Shown here: in pieces, positions 44,811 to 55,665 of the stretch
Layout of the letters: each line of letters opens with the position of its first letter
How positions within the stretch are numbered: the stretch's first letter is position 1
DNA from: Paenibacillus sp. DMB5
GTDB lineage: Bacteria; Bacillota; Bacilli; Paenibacillales; Paenibacillaceae
Reading direction: 5' to 3'
Assembly (NCBI RefSeq): GCF_001517085.1
Contig: NZ_LRAC01000135.1
Coordinates: 1 to 64,000 of the forward strand
DNA length: 64,000 bases
Notes under the pieces: generated by a model
Database searches by the model: none
The model's input: the letters and a program-made list of their open reading frames with translations, nothing else
What the model was told of the DNA's origin: nothing
Position numbers and translations under genes: made by a program

Positions 44811-45179
44811 ATGCTTGCTAAAAAGGATGGTATCTCACTCTTCGCGCTAATCGTAGCCCTTATCCTTATTAATATTTTCGGCACAGAGCTTGAATCCAGA
44901 ATGTGGGATAATTTCACTTTGATTGCAAACTGTTTTTTGGCTCAGGGTGTATTTATTACGCTGTTGAATGTGTTTAGACCAAGTACCAGCCGTAAACCCT
45001 CCATGGGACTAATTTTACTGGCGCTGCTGACCGGGTTTATCACCGTTGTCCTTATTATCACAGCCGAGACGACCCTGATGAATCAGCTGCTGTTTATTTT
45101 TATCCAGGCTATGATTACCTATGCCGAAGCTTACCTGCTGCGCAAGGAGCTTAAAGGAGAGGACGGACGGCAGATCTAA
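44811..45179 (+). CDS. Small membrane protein, unknown
   Basis: A ~122-residue protein with four hydrophobic segments (LFALIVALILINIFG, LIANCFLAQGVFITLLNVF, GLILLALLTGFITVVLII, NQLLFIFIQAMITYAEAYLL) and a charged C-terminus (RKELKGEDGRQ). No family is recognised. The ATG at 44811 has AAAGGA nine bases upstream; ATG 44793 overlaps that site. It is co-directional with the DUF2798 gene and closed by the terminator at 45222. Confidence 0.6.
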   Translation: MLAKKDGISLFALIVALILINIFGTELESRMWDNFTLIANCFLAQGVFITLLNVFRPSTSRKPSMGLILLALLTGFITVVLIITAETTLMNQLLFIFIQAMITYAEAYLLRKELKGEDGRQI

Positions 45180-45221
45180 AGGAACTACCGACTTTGTTAT
45201 TGTCAGATAGCCTCAACATAC

Positions 45222-45260
45222 AAGCAGTCCCGGTGCAATGAATCTGCACCGGGACTGCTT
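45222..45260. terminator. Perfect-stem bidirectional terminator
   Basis: AAGCAGTCCCGGTGCA and its exact complement around a 6-base loop. It lies between the convergent small membrane protein gene and the fructan operon's last gene. Confidence 0.9.
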
Positions 45261-45304
45261 TATTTCTATAAAAGGGTTTGGCCCAAAGACCTCCTATTAG
45301 CGGT

Positions 45305-48300
45305 TCAGAAGCCCAGTTGCCATTTCTGGTCTGCTGCACCAGCCTGCGGAGCTGCAAGGCTCACAACTGATCCGTCTGCCGAAACCGTCAGCGCCAGATG
45401 ATTGTGGACCGACAGGATGGCAACCGAGCCGTCCTCATTCCTTTGCAGAATCCATCGCTGATTATTATAACCCAGATAGGAATAGAGCTGGATCACATTC
45501 TGTCCCGTGTTCAAATCAAGAGCCTGGCCGGAGGCTGTACGGATGGAATAAGAGCCTGCTTCATCGCCGGTCGGCACAAATATCCATTTCTGGTCTGACG
45601 CTTCATCCGCCGCTTTAACCGTTACGGGTTCACCGTTCGTCAGACTATCCGTATACAGCGATTTCCGTGAGGCCTCGTTTACCAGGCTTGAAGCCTGCAG
45701 CTTCGCTGGTACAGCCTCGCTCACATTTACATTCTGATACGAAGCAGTTCCCCCGAATACATGCAGGCCGAAATGCCCCTCGGCAAAGGTACCGTCCTGC
45801 ACATCCATTAGCTTCTGCCCGTCCAGGTATACTGTAATATGAGGGCCGTCCGCTTGTATCTTTAACCGGTATACCCGGTCCGGCTGAATGAAGGCCGGCA
45901 CCCTGGCCAGCACTTGCCGTTCTTCAAAGCGCCCGCCGATCTTGTAAAATAAGCGAAACGACTTCATATTGGGGTCCAGATTCAGATAATAACCGCTGCG
46001 ACCGTCCGCGCTTGCCCTAAACAGAAGAGAGCCTGCTCCCCCGGCAGTGCCAAGCTTCATGTCAGCTTCATAGGTGAAATTTCCCGCCTGTTCTGCGGCA
46101 ATATACTGGGCATCGCCGGAGTAGCTTCCGCGGATGCCGTCTTCACCTGCCAGCCACGAGGCCATGGACAGATCCTTCGTCCAGCCGCTGAGGCTGGTCC
46201 GGAATTCCCCTCCAAAGACCTGCACACGGACACTTGCAGTTGCTTTTCCATTCGGGGTGGCTGCCGTAATAACAGCTGTGCCTGCTTTTACCGCCTTAAT
46301 CACCGCCCCGGAATGACCGTTCTGCTGTATCGCTATAACCCCGGAATTGCTTGATGCCCATTTCAGCGGATTTGCACCGTTGCCGGGTCCGTTTTCTACC
46401 GCGGCCTGCAGAGTCACACTTTGACCGGTACTCAGTTCACGTTCGCTGGTATCCATCATGATCCGGGTGGAGAGATCCGCCCCGCTATTCCATACCGAAG
46501 CCAGCTTGTAAGCCTTTAATGAAACCACCTTTACATTGCCGCCCTTGGTATAAAAGCTCATTCCCCGGCTGGCCGGGTCCGGGAAAATGACATCCGAGAA
46601 TACAGACTTCCCGCCGTTCACAAACACCTCGACCGAGGATTCATCTACCAGGATACGCAGCTTGATCCGTCCGTTCTCCGCTGCCGCCTGCGTCTCATGT
46701 CTGGTGCTGAACAGGCTGGAGAAATCCGTCGCCCCGGAAAGGGAGCGATCGACAAACACCGTGCCCGCAGCAGGCTTATAACCAACAACCGTTTTCCCGC
46801 CATTCCCCTCACGCACATTAAATCCGAATTCCGACACACTGCTGCCGGCGGGTATCTCCACTTCGGCTTCCAGTTCGTACGCTCCGGCAGTAACGCCCTT
46901 CAGCAGATTCTGGGAAGAAGGGGATACGATCTTTCCGGAGGCCGAATAAAGCGGGCTGCGCAGCGATTCCAGCTCTTTAACCGGACTCTGCACCAGCCGG
47001 AGCCCTTCACCTGTCCGGATCAGTGTAACTTCTCTCGGAACCGTCAGCTCCCCCTTCCAGCCCGTTGTCGGAAAGGCAAACGGATAATCCCAGTTCGACA
47101 TCCACGCCAGCATCACTCTCCGTCCATCCTGCATATCCGAAAAGGACATGGACGCATAGAACTCCTTGCCAAAATCGGTTCTCAGCACAGTTCCGGCCGG
47201 ATTATCATTCACGAATTTCCCTTCTGCGGTCAGACTCCCCACAAAATATTCCGCATCCGATCCGCCCGTTGCCGGATTCGCTCCTGTGCTGATCATCAGC
47301 ACCCACTTCTTTTCTGAGGTCCCCTGCACCGTAAGCGGGAATAGATCCGGGCATTCCCATACCCCTCCGCGGATATAGCTCCCGTACCCCCAATTATCGG
47401 TTAACGTCCAGTCGAGCAGATTGTTGAGGTAAAAAAGCGGATATGATCGCCCCCCGAGACGACCATCACCCAGCGGTTATTGGCCTCATCGCGCACTACC
47501 TTGGGATCACGGAAATCCCAGCCCCCGGGGTCCCCCCCGTTCTTCCCTGGATTCTCTATCACTATTGGACGTTCTTTGGAATACTCCCAGGTACGTCCCT
47601 TATCCTTGCTGTAGGCCAGACCAATCCGCTGGTTGCCGTTGGGGGCATCCGGATTGTAGGAGGTATAGTAGGCGAGCAGCCCCTGGCCGCCCGAATCCCC
47701 AAACAAACCCGAGGAGTTATCCAGATCGGCTACGGCAGACCCGGACCAGACATGCCCGTAATCATTCCACGGGAGGGCAATCGGGAGGCGCTTCCAATTT
47801 AGCATATCTGTACTGACTGCATGCGCCCAGGTTCCCCCGTCCTGATGGAACAGATGATATTCCCCGGCAAAATAGACCAGCCCGTTCGGATCACTGACGG
47901 AACCGCGCATCGGGGTGTAATGGTACTGCGGCCGGTATTTTTCATTATTATAGCTGGCGAAATCAGTAACATAAGTATGCTGAAAATAGGCAGTTCCGCT
48001 GTTTACGACCAGCCCCGAGTTCCCGGATACATATGAGCTGTCAGTGACATCTATTGCCGCCGGAGTATAGCCATCCACAAAAATCTGAATCCGACTCCCC
48101 TTTGCCTGCACCTCCAGCGCATGCTTCGCACCCGCTTGACCAGGATAAGTACGGCTTGAGGTTGCTATGATCGTCCCGTCCGGTTTGGTTAAACGGACAC
48201 GAAGTTGATTGCCTGTCTTAACCAGAGCCGCCTCGTATCCGTCCGAGCCGTCCGCGGAGGAGCGGAAAGCTAGGCCCGCAGTGCCATCCGAAGGAAGGGA

Positions 48301-49107
48301 TATCTGTCCTTCATACACGAAATCGGCGGCAGACCTGTCATAGAGCAGCAGCGCTTTGCCCTGATTGCCGGAAGATCCTTTTTTACCTTTCAGATCCGGC
48401 TGCCAATGGCCTTTGCTGGTCAGCACAGACCCGAGATTCCCCTGCAGATCACTCACCAGGATGTTCTGGAACAATGCAGCACCATCCCAGACGTGGAGCC
48501 CGAGCTGGCCGGAGGAATAGGTATTGTCCTCAATATCGATTACCGGCATATATTGGTTCCCCCAATACACTTTCAGAGAGGAGCCCTGGGCCTTCACCTT
48601 CAGATGATAGATTTCACCCTGGACCAGAGGAACCTGGCGTTCCTCCTGCAGGCTGCCGGCTCCATTTGCCGCATCCCTTAAACGGATCACACCGGCTTGC
48701 GGCACAATCTGCAGCATATAGGCCTGTTTCCCGTCACCGCTTGCGCGGAACAGCAGCGAGGCATCGGGCTGCCCCTCCTTGATCATCACATCCGCTTCAT
48801 AAATAAAATCATCTGCGGAAGCCTGCGATAGAGCCGCCACATTTTCCCGCTGGTCCGATGTCAGCAAAAGTCCGTCCGCTGTGTTCTCCTGTCTGCCTTT
48901 TCCGGCTGTGTACCATCCCGTCAAATTAGTATTTAGTTTGGTAGCGGTTTCAAAAATCATCGTCTCCCCCTCGGGTCCTTGGCCTGCTGTCGGCTCTGCC
49001 GCTTCAGCCCTGCCTGTCTCAGAATGGAATGGTATTATCCCTGCTGAAGTGAACATGAGTCCCGCAGCCAGCACAATATTCAGACCTAATTTCGCTTTAC
49101 GGTTCAT
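45305..49107 (-). CDS. Secreted multimodular GH32 fructanase, frameshifted in this sequence
   Basis: A ~1267-residue exported enzyme. In order: signal peptide (1-35), two concanavalin-like modules (about 48-215 and 220-385), GH32 five-blade propeller with DPNG (in SVSDPNGLVYF), FRDP (WDFRDPKVVRD) and EC (GVWECPDLF), GH32 beta-sandwich, a Big_2 Ig-like domain (TGQSVTLQAAVENGPG…), another concanavalin-like module and a C-terminal ricin-type beta-trefoil (QxW repeats). It degrades levan, inulin or similar fructans outside the cell. The usual WMNDPNG has SVS here. The frame breaks in the A6 run at 47431-47436; one more base gives 1268 codons. It ends the fructan operon. Confidence 0.87.
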
Positions 49108-49216
49108 CCTTCTACCTCTTTTCCTGTGAATGATAGCTCATATTGAAACACAAGGCCGGCTTGCTGCATCTGCATCACTCCGGCCTTGTCTGCTGTTATA
49201 TCAATAATAGATTGAA

Positions 49217-50101
49217 CTACTTCAGGTTTTTGTCCATTGCTGCAAGACCCAGGGCCAGCGCACCGCATAATCCGGCCTGCTGGCCAAGACCCGGAGCCAC
49301 AATATACTCCTCCATTTGCGTGAGAATAGCATCCGCACTGACATATCCGTTAAGATTCCGGCTCACGGCCTCCCGGACCAGCGGGAACAGCTGGGACTGC
49401 TGCATAACGCCTCCGCCGAGTATGATTTTCTCCGGGGAGAGAAGCAGGACAGCCTGGGTTACGGACTCGGCAATGTAGAAGGCTTCAATCTCCCATGCCT
49501 TGTGCCCGGCAGGAAGCTCAGGACCCTTTGCTCCCCATCTGGCTTCAATAGCTGGCCCTGCCGCCATTCCTTCGAGGCAGTCTCCATGATAGGGGCATCT
49601 TCCGGGATAATGATCCTCCGGATGCCGTCTCGTCGGAACATGCCCGCCTTCAGGATGCACAAGACCATGAACCAGCTGCCCCCCGGCATAGACACCGACA
49701 CCTATCCCTGTACCCACGGTAATGTACAGGCAGCTGGACAGTCCCTGTGCCGCCCCCCACTTCACCTCACCATAGGCCGCAGCATTAACATCGGTATCCC
49801 AGCCCAGCGGAACCGGAAAGGCTTGCTTCAAGGTCCCGAGCAGATCATAATTTGCCCATCCCGGCTTGGGCGTGGTCGTAACGTAACCATAGGTCGGGCT
49901 ATCCGGGCGGATATCAATCGGACCAAAGGACCCGATCCCGATGGCTTCTGCCCCTTTGTCCCGGAAATACTCGATTACTTGGGGCATCGTCTGATCCGGA
50001 TGGCTGGTCGGGAAGCTGATCTGATCCTCAATCCGTCCGTGCTCATCCCCGATGCCGCAGATAAATTTCGTTCCGCCTGCTTCAATAGCTCCTATACGCA
50101 T
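49217..50101 (-). CDS. ROK-family fructokinase
   Basis: A 294-residue sugar kinase of the ROK family. It has IGAIEAGGTKFICGIG (ATP loop), the catalytic Asp in PLGWDTDVNAAAYGE, TVGTGIGVGVY and the zinc site beginning CPYHGDCLEGMAAGPAIEAR, as in GmuE/YdhR-type fructokinases. It phosphorylates fructose released by the intracellular GH32, feeding glycolysis. It is 18 bp before the GH32 gene's stop side and 109 bp from the secreted GH32 gene, all on the same strand. Confidence 0.9.
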   Translation of the reverse strand: MRIGAIEAGGTKFICGIGDEHGRIEDQISFPTSHPDQTMPQVIEYFRDKGAEAIGIGSFGPIDIRPDSPTYGYVTTTPKPGWANYDLLGTLKQAFPVPLGWDTDVNAAAYGEVKWGAAQGLSSCLYITVGTGIGVGVYAGGQLVHGLVHPEGGHVPTRRHPEDHYPGRCPYHGDCLEGMAAGPAIEARWGAKGPELPAGHKAWEIEAFYIAESVTQAVLLLSPEKIILGGGVMQQSQLFPLVREAVSRNLNGYVSADAILTQMEEYIVAPGLGQQAGLCGALALGLAAMDKNLK

Positions 50102-50119
50102 GTTAGCTGCACCTCCCGT

Positions 50120-51603
50120 TTACTTCCTGCCGCCGGCTGCGGCAGATGAGGCCAGCTCATAAAGCTCCAGCGACAGGAACACCTGCTCTTCCTGCTCTGT
50201 AAAGGCAGCCAGTCCGGCGGAGGACGGCCCAGGGTAAATAAGATCCGTAATAACCGCCTGACCGCCGCCCGCGAACACCTCCACCGAGGAACGGTCTACA
50301 TAAATACTCAGATCATAGACTTCAGCCGGTGCCGCAAGCTTCGCAGAATGAACCCCCGCGAACAGACTGTGGAAATCAGCCTTCCCGGAAGCACTGCGGT
50401 CCACGTACAATTCTTCCGTCTGCGCATTAATCCCGGCAACGGTTTGCTCCTGGGCACCTGCTTTTATGCGGAATCCGGCAGACGTACCGCGCGGAAGCTT
50501 CGCCTCTATAAGGTAGGCGTCCAGTTCAAGCCCGGCGCAGGCCGCATTAATTTCTTGCACCGAAGCATTCTTAAGGGACAGGACAGGGATACGCGCTGCT
50601 TCCAGCTCTTTAGCAGGCTTCTGGATGAGCATCGCCTCCCCGTTTCTCGTTTCCAGTGAAAGCTCACGGGGAATCGTCATCGCTCCGCGGAAGCCTTCTG
50701 TCGGTGTCTGCGGAGCATACATCCAGTTGCTCATCCAGCCGATAAACAGGCGTCTTCCATCTTCCTCGGGAAGATCGGACCAGCTCACTCCGGCATAATT
50801 ATCCCTGCCGTAATCCATCCAGCGGATGCGCTGCGAGGCTTCGTCAGGCGTGAATACAGTCCCGTCGAAGCTGCCTGTGAAATACTGTGTTCTGGAGCCT
50901 TCCTCAAAGGCCGGATCAGCACCAATGCTCACAAGCATCACCCATTTAACGTTATCCTTGTCCCCATCAACCGGCAGCGGGAAAAGATCCGGGCACTCCC
51001 ATACTCCGTCATGCGAGCCGATCCCGGCACCGAATTCGCTGGCAAAGGTCCAGTGAATCAGGTCAGGCGAGTGGTACAGGCATACTGTCTGGCCGCAGGC
51101 CACGATCATCACCCAGCGGCTGGCATCATGATCCCAGAACACCTTGGGATCACGGAATCTATGAAGCTGTCGTGGGTCAGCACCGGATTTCCGGCATATT
51201 TGATCCAGGTTCTCCCGTTATCCTTGCTGTACGCAATGCTCTGATACTGAACGGGCGGCTGTCCTTCCGGCATATTCAGGTGATGGGTAAAGATCGCTAC
51301 AAGCCCCGGCTTATCTTCGAAAAAGCCCGTCGTATTCTTCCAGTCCACAACGGCGCTTCCCGAGAAAATCATGCCCAGTTCATCCGGCACCAGCGCAACC
51401 GGCAGCTCTTCCCAGTTAATGAGATCCCTGCTGACGGCATGGCCCCAGTGCATCTCGCCCATACTCATACCGTCCGGGTGATGCTGGAAGAACAAGTGGT
51501 ATTCTCCCTCGAAGTAGACGAGCCCGTTCGGATCATTCATCCAATTCTTCCGGGGTGAAAAGTGATAGGCTCCCCGGTAGTTTTGCTCTGTAATTGCTGA
51601 CAT
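50120..51603 (-). CDS. Intracellular GH32 fructosidase, frameshifted in this sequence
   Basis: A ~494-residue GH32 enzyme without signal peptide. The propeller has the nucleophile in NWMNDPNGLVYF, FSGSAVVDW, FRDP (recovered as FIDFRDPKVFW across the break) and WECPDLFPL; the C-terminal beta-sandwich ends in FTEQEEQVFLSLELYEL. It releases fructose from imported fructo-oligosaccharides. The frame breaks near 51156-51157; one more T in a TT run restores 495 codons. It is downstream of the binding-protein gene across a long hairpin and just upstream of the fructokinase. Confidence 0.88.
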
Positions 51604-51630
51604 ATATGATTTCTCCTTTTCTCCCGGATA

Positions 51631-51696
51631 GATTGAACCGGGAATTTAGAGAAAGGGTCTGGCTCAGCTCCCTTTTCTCAAGATTCCAGTTCAATC
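51631..51696 (-). other. Long 66-nt intercistronic hairpin
   Basis: GATTGAAC and GGTTCAATC pair at the ends; inside, GAGAAAAGGG pairs with CCCTTTCTC, around a loop of about 12 bases. It lies between the binding-protein stop and the GH32 start and has no T-tract. This is the position and shape of an RNA stabiliser or processing site that keeps binding-protein mRNA abundant. Confidence 0.75.
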
Positions 51697-51714
51697 TTTA
51701 TTTTTATTTTTATA

Positions 51715-53331
51715 TTACTTCCCCGTTGCTCTGTCGTAGCCGCCCTGCTTGATCTTCAGCCATTCCTGCAGGCCGAGGCGGTCCAGCTCTTTGAGATAAT
51801 CATTCCACTCTGCATCGATTTTGCCGTTCTGGTACCATTCGGTGCGCATTCTGAGCACATAGGCGAACAGGTCGGTTTCAATGGTCGTCAGGCGGTCCAG
51901 CTCGTCAATGGAGTGGAATACGCTCGGCATAACGTTTTCTGCCTTCATTTTTGGAGCCATGATGTTCTTGATGATATCCATTCTGCCCTTGGCATCATCC
52001 GGCATGGTTGTATATTTATTATAGTAGGAATCCAGAATCGCCAGCGGTCCGCCGATGCTTGTTTTCTCGCGCAGCTCAACCGGAGCAGCCCCATTCAGCG
52101 GCAAATGCTTCAGCATCCCCTTGGCTTCATCAAACTCGAAGATGTTCTGCTGGGTATCATCCCCGTAGGTTCCCCAGTTGTTCTGTACGGACTGGATCGG
52201 GTCATACAGCTGATCCACCCACTTCGCCGTGGTTTCCAGGTTTTTATTCGCGCTGGTCACGACCATTTTGCCGCGTCCAAGACCGAGACCGTTCGTACGG
52301 GTTACGTTGATTTCACCGTCAGGTCCAGCCAGTGGCTGCATAACCTCATAAGCATCGTTCGCTCCGGAGATGTTCGCTTTATCCCAGGAGAAATAGAGGC
52401 CGTACTTCTGATCCTTCCCCTTAGCCAGGTAAGTACTCCAGTCTTGGGTATACGCTTCGATATCAATGAGGCCTTCTGTATACAGCTCGTGGATATACGA
52501 TACCGCATTTTTATAGTCTTCTTGCGCAGCCGTAAAGATCACCTTGCCGTCATTGCTTACCACCGCATGGTCAGGATTCTCGCCGAGTCCGAAAGAACCA
52601 AACAGGAAGGCTAAGTCCTCCGCTCCCGGCTTATTAATGAAGGACAGAGGAATTTCATCAGCCTGACCGTTGCCGTTCGGATCCTTTGTCTTAAAAGCAA
52701 TCAGCACCTGCTTCAATTCTTCCGTCGTTGTCGGCATCTTGAGGCCCAGCTTCTTCAGCCATTCCACGTTTATCCAAGGCATACTGTCCACCGCCTGGAT
52801 TCTTTCTTTGCCGTTCCCCAGCTCTTCGATCCAAGGAAACGCGTAGATGTTGCCGTCAGGGGCTGTAATCATGCTTTTGTATTCAGGGGCTTCTTCCAGC
52901 ACTTTTTTAAAGTTAGGCATATTCTGCTCGATCAGATCATTGAGCGGAATGATGGTGCCGTCCTTGGCAAGCTTCAGCAGCTCATAGTCACTGTAGTCGG
53001 CATTAAAAATCGCATCAGGAAGATCGCCGCTGGCAACGGCCAGGTTTCTTTTTTCCACAAACACATCTCTGGTGAAGTTTTTCCAGTTGATATGCACATT
53101 CGTTTTTTCTTCGAGGCGTTTATTGATCAGCTTGTCATTCGGGTCGGACGGGGCCAGCGGGGAGCTTTGGGTAATGAAGTTCAGGGTCACTTTCCCGTTT
53201 GGATCCTGTTTTTCACTGGCAGCGTTATCTCCCCCGCCCCCTCCGCCGCATGCGGCAAGGAACATGAAGGAAGCAAGGACTGAGGCAGAAGCTGCTTTTG
53301 ACAAAACCTTTGATCTTTTTGATCTTTTCAT
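51715..53331 (-). CDS. Extracellular fructo-oligosaccharide-binding lipoprotein (LplA type)
   Basis: A 538-residue lipoprotein with signal peptide, lipobox LAAC (near residue 28), a run of glycines and a large solute-binding domain (ITQSSPLAPSDPNDKLINKR; MPWINVEWLKKLGLKMPTTT; TKDPNGNGQADEIP, calcium-loop-like). It should deliver fructo-oligosaccharides to the two permeases encoded upstream. GGAGGTC precedes the ATG. Substrate is inferred from the neighbouring GH32 and fructokinase genes. Confidence 0.88.
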   Translation of the reverse strand: MKRSKRSKVLSKAASASVLASFMFLAACGGGGGGDNAASEKQDPNGKVTLNFITQSSPLAPSDPNDKLINKRLEEKTNVHINWKNFTRDVFVEKRNLAVASGDLPDAIFNADYSDYELLKLAKDGTIIPLNDLIEQNMPNFKKVLEEAPEYKSMITAPDGNIYAFPWIEELGNGKERIQAVDSMPWINVEWLKKLGLKMPTTTEELKQVLIAFKTKDPNGNGQADEIPLSFINKPGAEDLAFLFGSFGLGENPDHAVVSNDGKVIFTAAQEDYKNAVSYIHELYTEGLIDIEAYTQDWSTYLAKGKDQKYGLYFSWDKANISGANDAYEVMQPLAGPDGEINVTRTNGLGLGRGKMVVTSANKNLETTAKWVDQLYDPIQSVQNNWGTYGDDTQQNIFEFDEAKGMLKHLPLNGAAPVELREKTSIGGPLAILDSYYNKYTTMPDDAKGRMDIIKNIMAPKMKAENVMPSVFHSIDELDRLTTIETDLFAYVLRMRTEWYQNGKIDAEWNDYLKELDRLGLQEWLKIKQGGYDRATGK

Positions 53332-53395
53332 CGGATATGACCTCCAAAGTAAAATGAAATGAATAAAAGAACCTTATCTATGTGCAGTCTGCTTC

Positions 53396-54277
53396 CTATT
53401 TAATGGAGCCGACCATGACACCTTTCTCAAAGTACTTCTGGAAAAACGGATACATAATGATCAGCGGCAGGCTGGAGACAACGATCGCGGCATATTTGAT
53501 GATTTCAGACAAACGTTTCATTTCTGCTGCAGCCAGCTGATCACTGATCATGCTGGGGTCTACCTGATTCTGGATCAGGATGGAGCGCAGAACGAGCTGC
53601 AGCGGGTGAAGATTCGGATTATCGAGATAGATCATGGCATCAAAGTACGAATTCCACTGGCCGACAAAGGCATACAGCGCAAGCACAAAGATGATCGGTT
53701 TAGAGAGCGGCAATACGATGCTGAAGAAAATCCTCATCTCCGAAGCCCCGTCCACATTGGACGCCTCCTTCAGTTCTTTCGGCACCCCTTTGAAGAAGGT
53801 TCTGGACAAAATAATGTTCCATACATTGACCGCTCCGGGGATGATGACAGCCCAGACCGTATCCAGCAGCCCCAGATTTTTAACCAGCAGATAAGTCGGG
53901 ACAAGGCCGCCGCCGAAGAACATCGTGAACAGGAACAGCGTCATAAATAAGCCCTTCCCCTTTAAGCGGTCATCCGACAAGGCATACCCGGCACAGACAG
54001 AGACCATTACGGTCAGAAAAGCAAAGGCAGAGGCATAAAAAACAGCGTTTGCAAATCCCCGCAGCATCGCGGGATTGGTAAGGATCATCTTATAGCCTTC
54101 CGTAGACCAGTCCGAAATCTTAAATGAAATCCCCCGGCTCAGCAGGACCGACGGGTCCATGAAGGAGGCGATCACCACATACACGAGCGGCAGAATCACC
54201 ACCAGCACAGCCAGTGTCAAAAAAGCGGCGTTCAGCGCAAGCATGAGGCGGTCCAGCCGCGAATGTTTAACGAACAT
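53396..54277 (-). CDS. Carbohydrate ABC transporter permease (YtcP/LplC type)
   Basis: A 293-residue permease with six predicted helices, the EAA-type loop PKELKEASNVDGASEMRIF and the family ending FFQKYFEKGVMVGSIK. It is the second permease of the fructan importer, 17 bp after the first. No ATPase gene is near; a shared MsmX-type ATPase is likely. Confidence 0.9.
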   Translation of the reverse strand: MFVKHSRLDRLMLALNAAFLTLAVLVVILPLVYVVIASFMDPSVLLSRGISFKISDWSTEGYKMILTNPAMLRGFANAVFYASAFAFLTVMVSVCAGYALSDDRLKGKGLFMTLFLFTMFFGGGLVPTYLLVKNLGLLDTVWAVIIPGAVNVWNIILSRTFFKGVPKELKEASNVDGASEMRIFFSIVLPLSKPIIFVLALYAFVGQWNSYFDAMIYLDNPNLHPLQLVLRSILIQNQVDPSMISDQLAAAEMKRLSEIIKYAAIVVSSLPLIIMYPFFQKYFEKGVMVGSIK

Positions 54278-54294
54278 GATTGGTTGCTCCTTTC

Positions 54295-55248
54295 CTAATA
54301 GAGGCCTTCGCCCTCATTCAGCTTCTTCACTGTGAAGTTCACTGTAATCAGCAGAATGACGTTGATAAGTGAGTTGAACAGCCCCACTGCAGCTGAGTAA
54401 GCATAGTCGCCCGACTGCAGGCCGATTTTGTACACATAGGTCGGAATAATCTCGGAGGTCGGCAGGTTCGTGGCTGTCTGCATCAGATAAGCCTTCTCAA
54501 AGCCTATGGACATGATGCCGCCTGCGGCAAGAATGAAGACAATCGCCATAATAGGCCTGATGGTCGGCAGGTCAATATGCCGGATTCTTTGCAGCAGATT
54601 GGCACCGTCCAGATTGGCCGCGTTATGTAACTCAGGGTCTACATTGGCAAGCGCCGCTACATAGATGATGGAAGCCCAGCCCGCCCCCGTCCAGATGTCG
54701 GAAAGGATGTAGACCCAGCGGAAATATTCCGGACGCGACATGAACATTACCGGTTCCCCGTTTATCCAGCTGAACAGCTGGTTAACCGGCCCTGTCGGAG
54801 ACAGAAAGATGAACAGCATCCCTACAACCACCACTACCGATATAAAGTTAGGGGCATAGAGGAAAAGCTGGATGTTCTTTTTGACTCCGGCGCGGCGGAC
54901 CTGATTAAGCATCAGGGCGAGCAGAATCGGCACAGGAAAGCTTAGAATCAGGCCGAAAAAACTCAATTTAAGCGTATTCATAAAAATGACCTCAAAGTTT
55001 GGGGAAGACAGGAATTTCTCAAAGTTGTAGAGTCCCACCCATTCACTGCCCAGAATCCCTTTGATCGGGCTGAAATCCTTAAAGGCGATAACCGCACCAT
55101 ACATAGGACCGTATTTAAAGATCAGGGTCAGGAGCAGCGCCGGTGCCAGCATGAGATACAGGAAATAATGCTTCTTCAAATATTCCGGCAAGGAGCTCTT
55201 CCTCACCGCCGTCACGCGCCGGGAATCCGCTTCTATTGAATTTTGCAA
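54295..55248 (-). CDS. Carbohydrate ABC transporter permease (LplB type)
   Basis: A 317-residue permease with six predicted helices: LTLIFKYGPMYGAVIAFKDF near the N-terminus, an EAA loop at NAANLDGANLLQRIRHIDLP. It starts the fructan operon and faces the divergent LacI gene across a 417-bp spacer. Confidence 0.9.
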   Translation of the reverse strand: MQNSIEADSRRVTAVRKSSLPEYLKKHYFLYLMLAPALLLTLIFKYGPMYGAVIAFKDFSPIKGILGSEWVGLYNFEKFLSSPNFEVIFMNTLKLSFFGLILSFPVPILLALMLNQVRRAGVKKNIQLFLYAPNFISVVVVVGMLFIFLSPTGPVNQLFSWINGEPVMFMSRPEYFRWVYILSDIWTGAGWASIIYVAALANVDPELHNAANLDGANLLQRIRHIDLPTIRPIMAIVFILAAGGIMSIGFEKAYLMQTATNLPTSEIIPTYVYKIGLQSGDYAYSAAVGLFNSLINVILLITVNFTVKKLNEGEGLY

Positions 55249-55665
55249 TGCCTTTACCTCCGTTCATGTACATAATTTATAGTTCAAAGCTCCGGGACAC
55301 TGTTGAAAGGCTTACATTTTTCAGTGCAAATGCCCTCTGGTTCCTTTACAATTTATCAAATGAAAACCCATCAGTCAATACATTTTGTAAAAATAATTTG
55401 TTCATTTGACTACTATTTTGTTCTATATTGCCTTATTTCTTTTGACAAAAATCAAGAAAAGCTAATTATTTTTATAAAAACTCCGCTTCTCAAGCCGAAA
55501 AACAGTATTAAGACAGACTAAATTAAAATTCCGCTTAAGACACTCCGTTCATTTTGTAAACTAATTTGTGCATTTGTAAAATTTAATTTGCTATTTGGCG
55601 AAAACTATTATACATTTAATGGAGTAGACGAAGAGAAACATTAATATAGAGGTGAACTTACATAT
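55249..55665. promoter_or_regulatory. Divergent control region of the fructan locus
   Basis: This AT-rich spacer separates the importer operon from its LacI regulator. It contains two near-identical blocks: CATTTTGTAAA then TAATTTGTTCATTTG at 55381-55408 and CATTTTGTAAA then TAATTTGTGCATTTG at 55550-55576. An inverted relative (TTTACAATTTATCAAATG) lies near 55346-55363. These are candidate operators for the LacI protein. No gene is supported in it. Confidence 0.55.
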
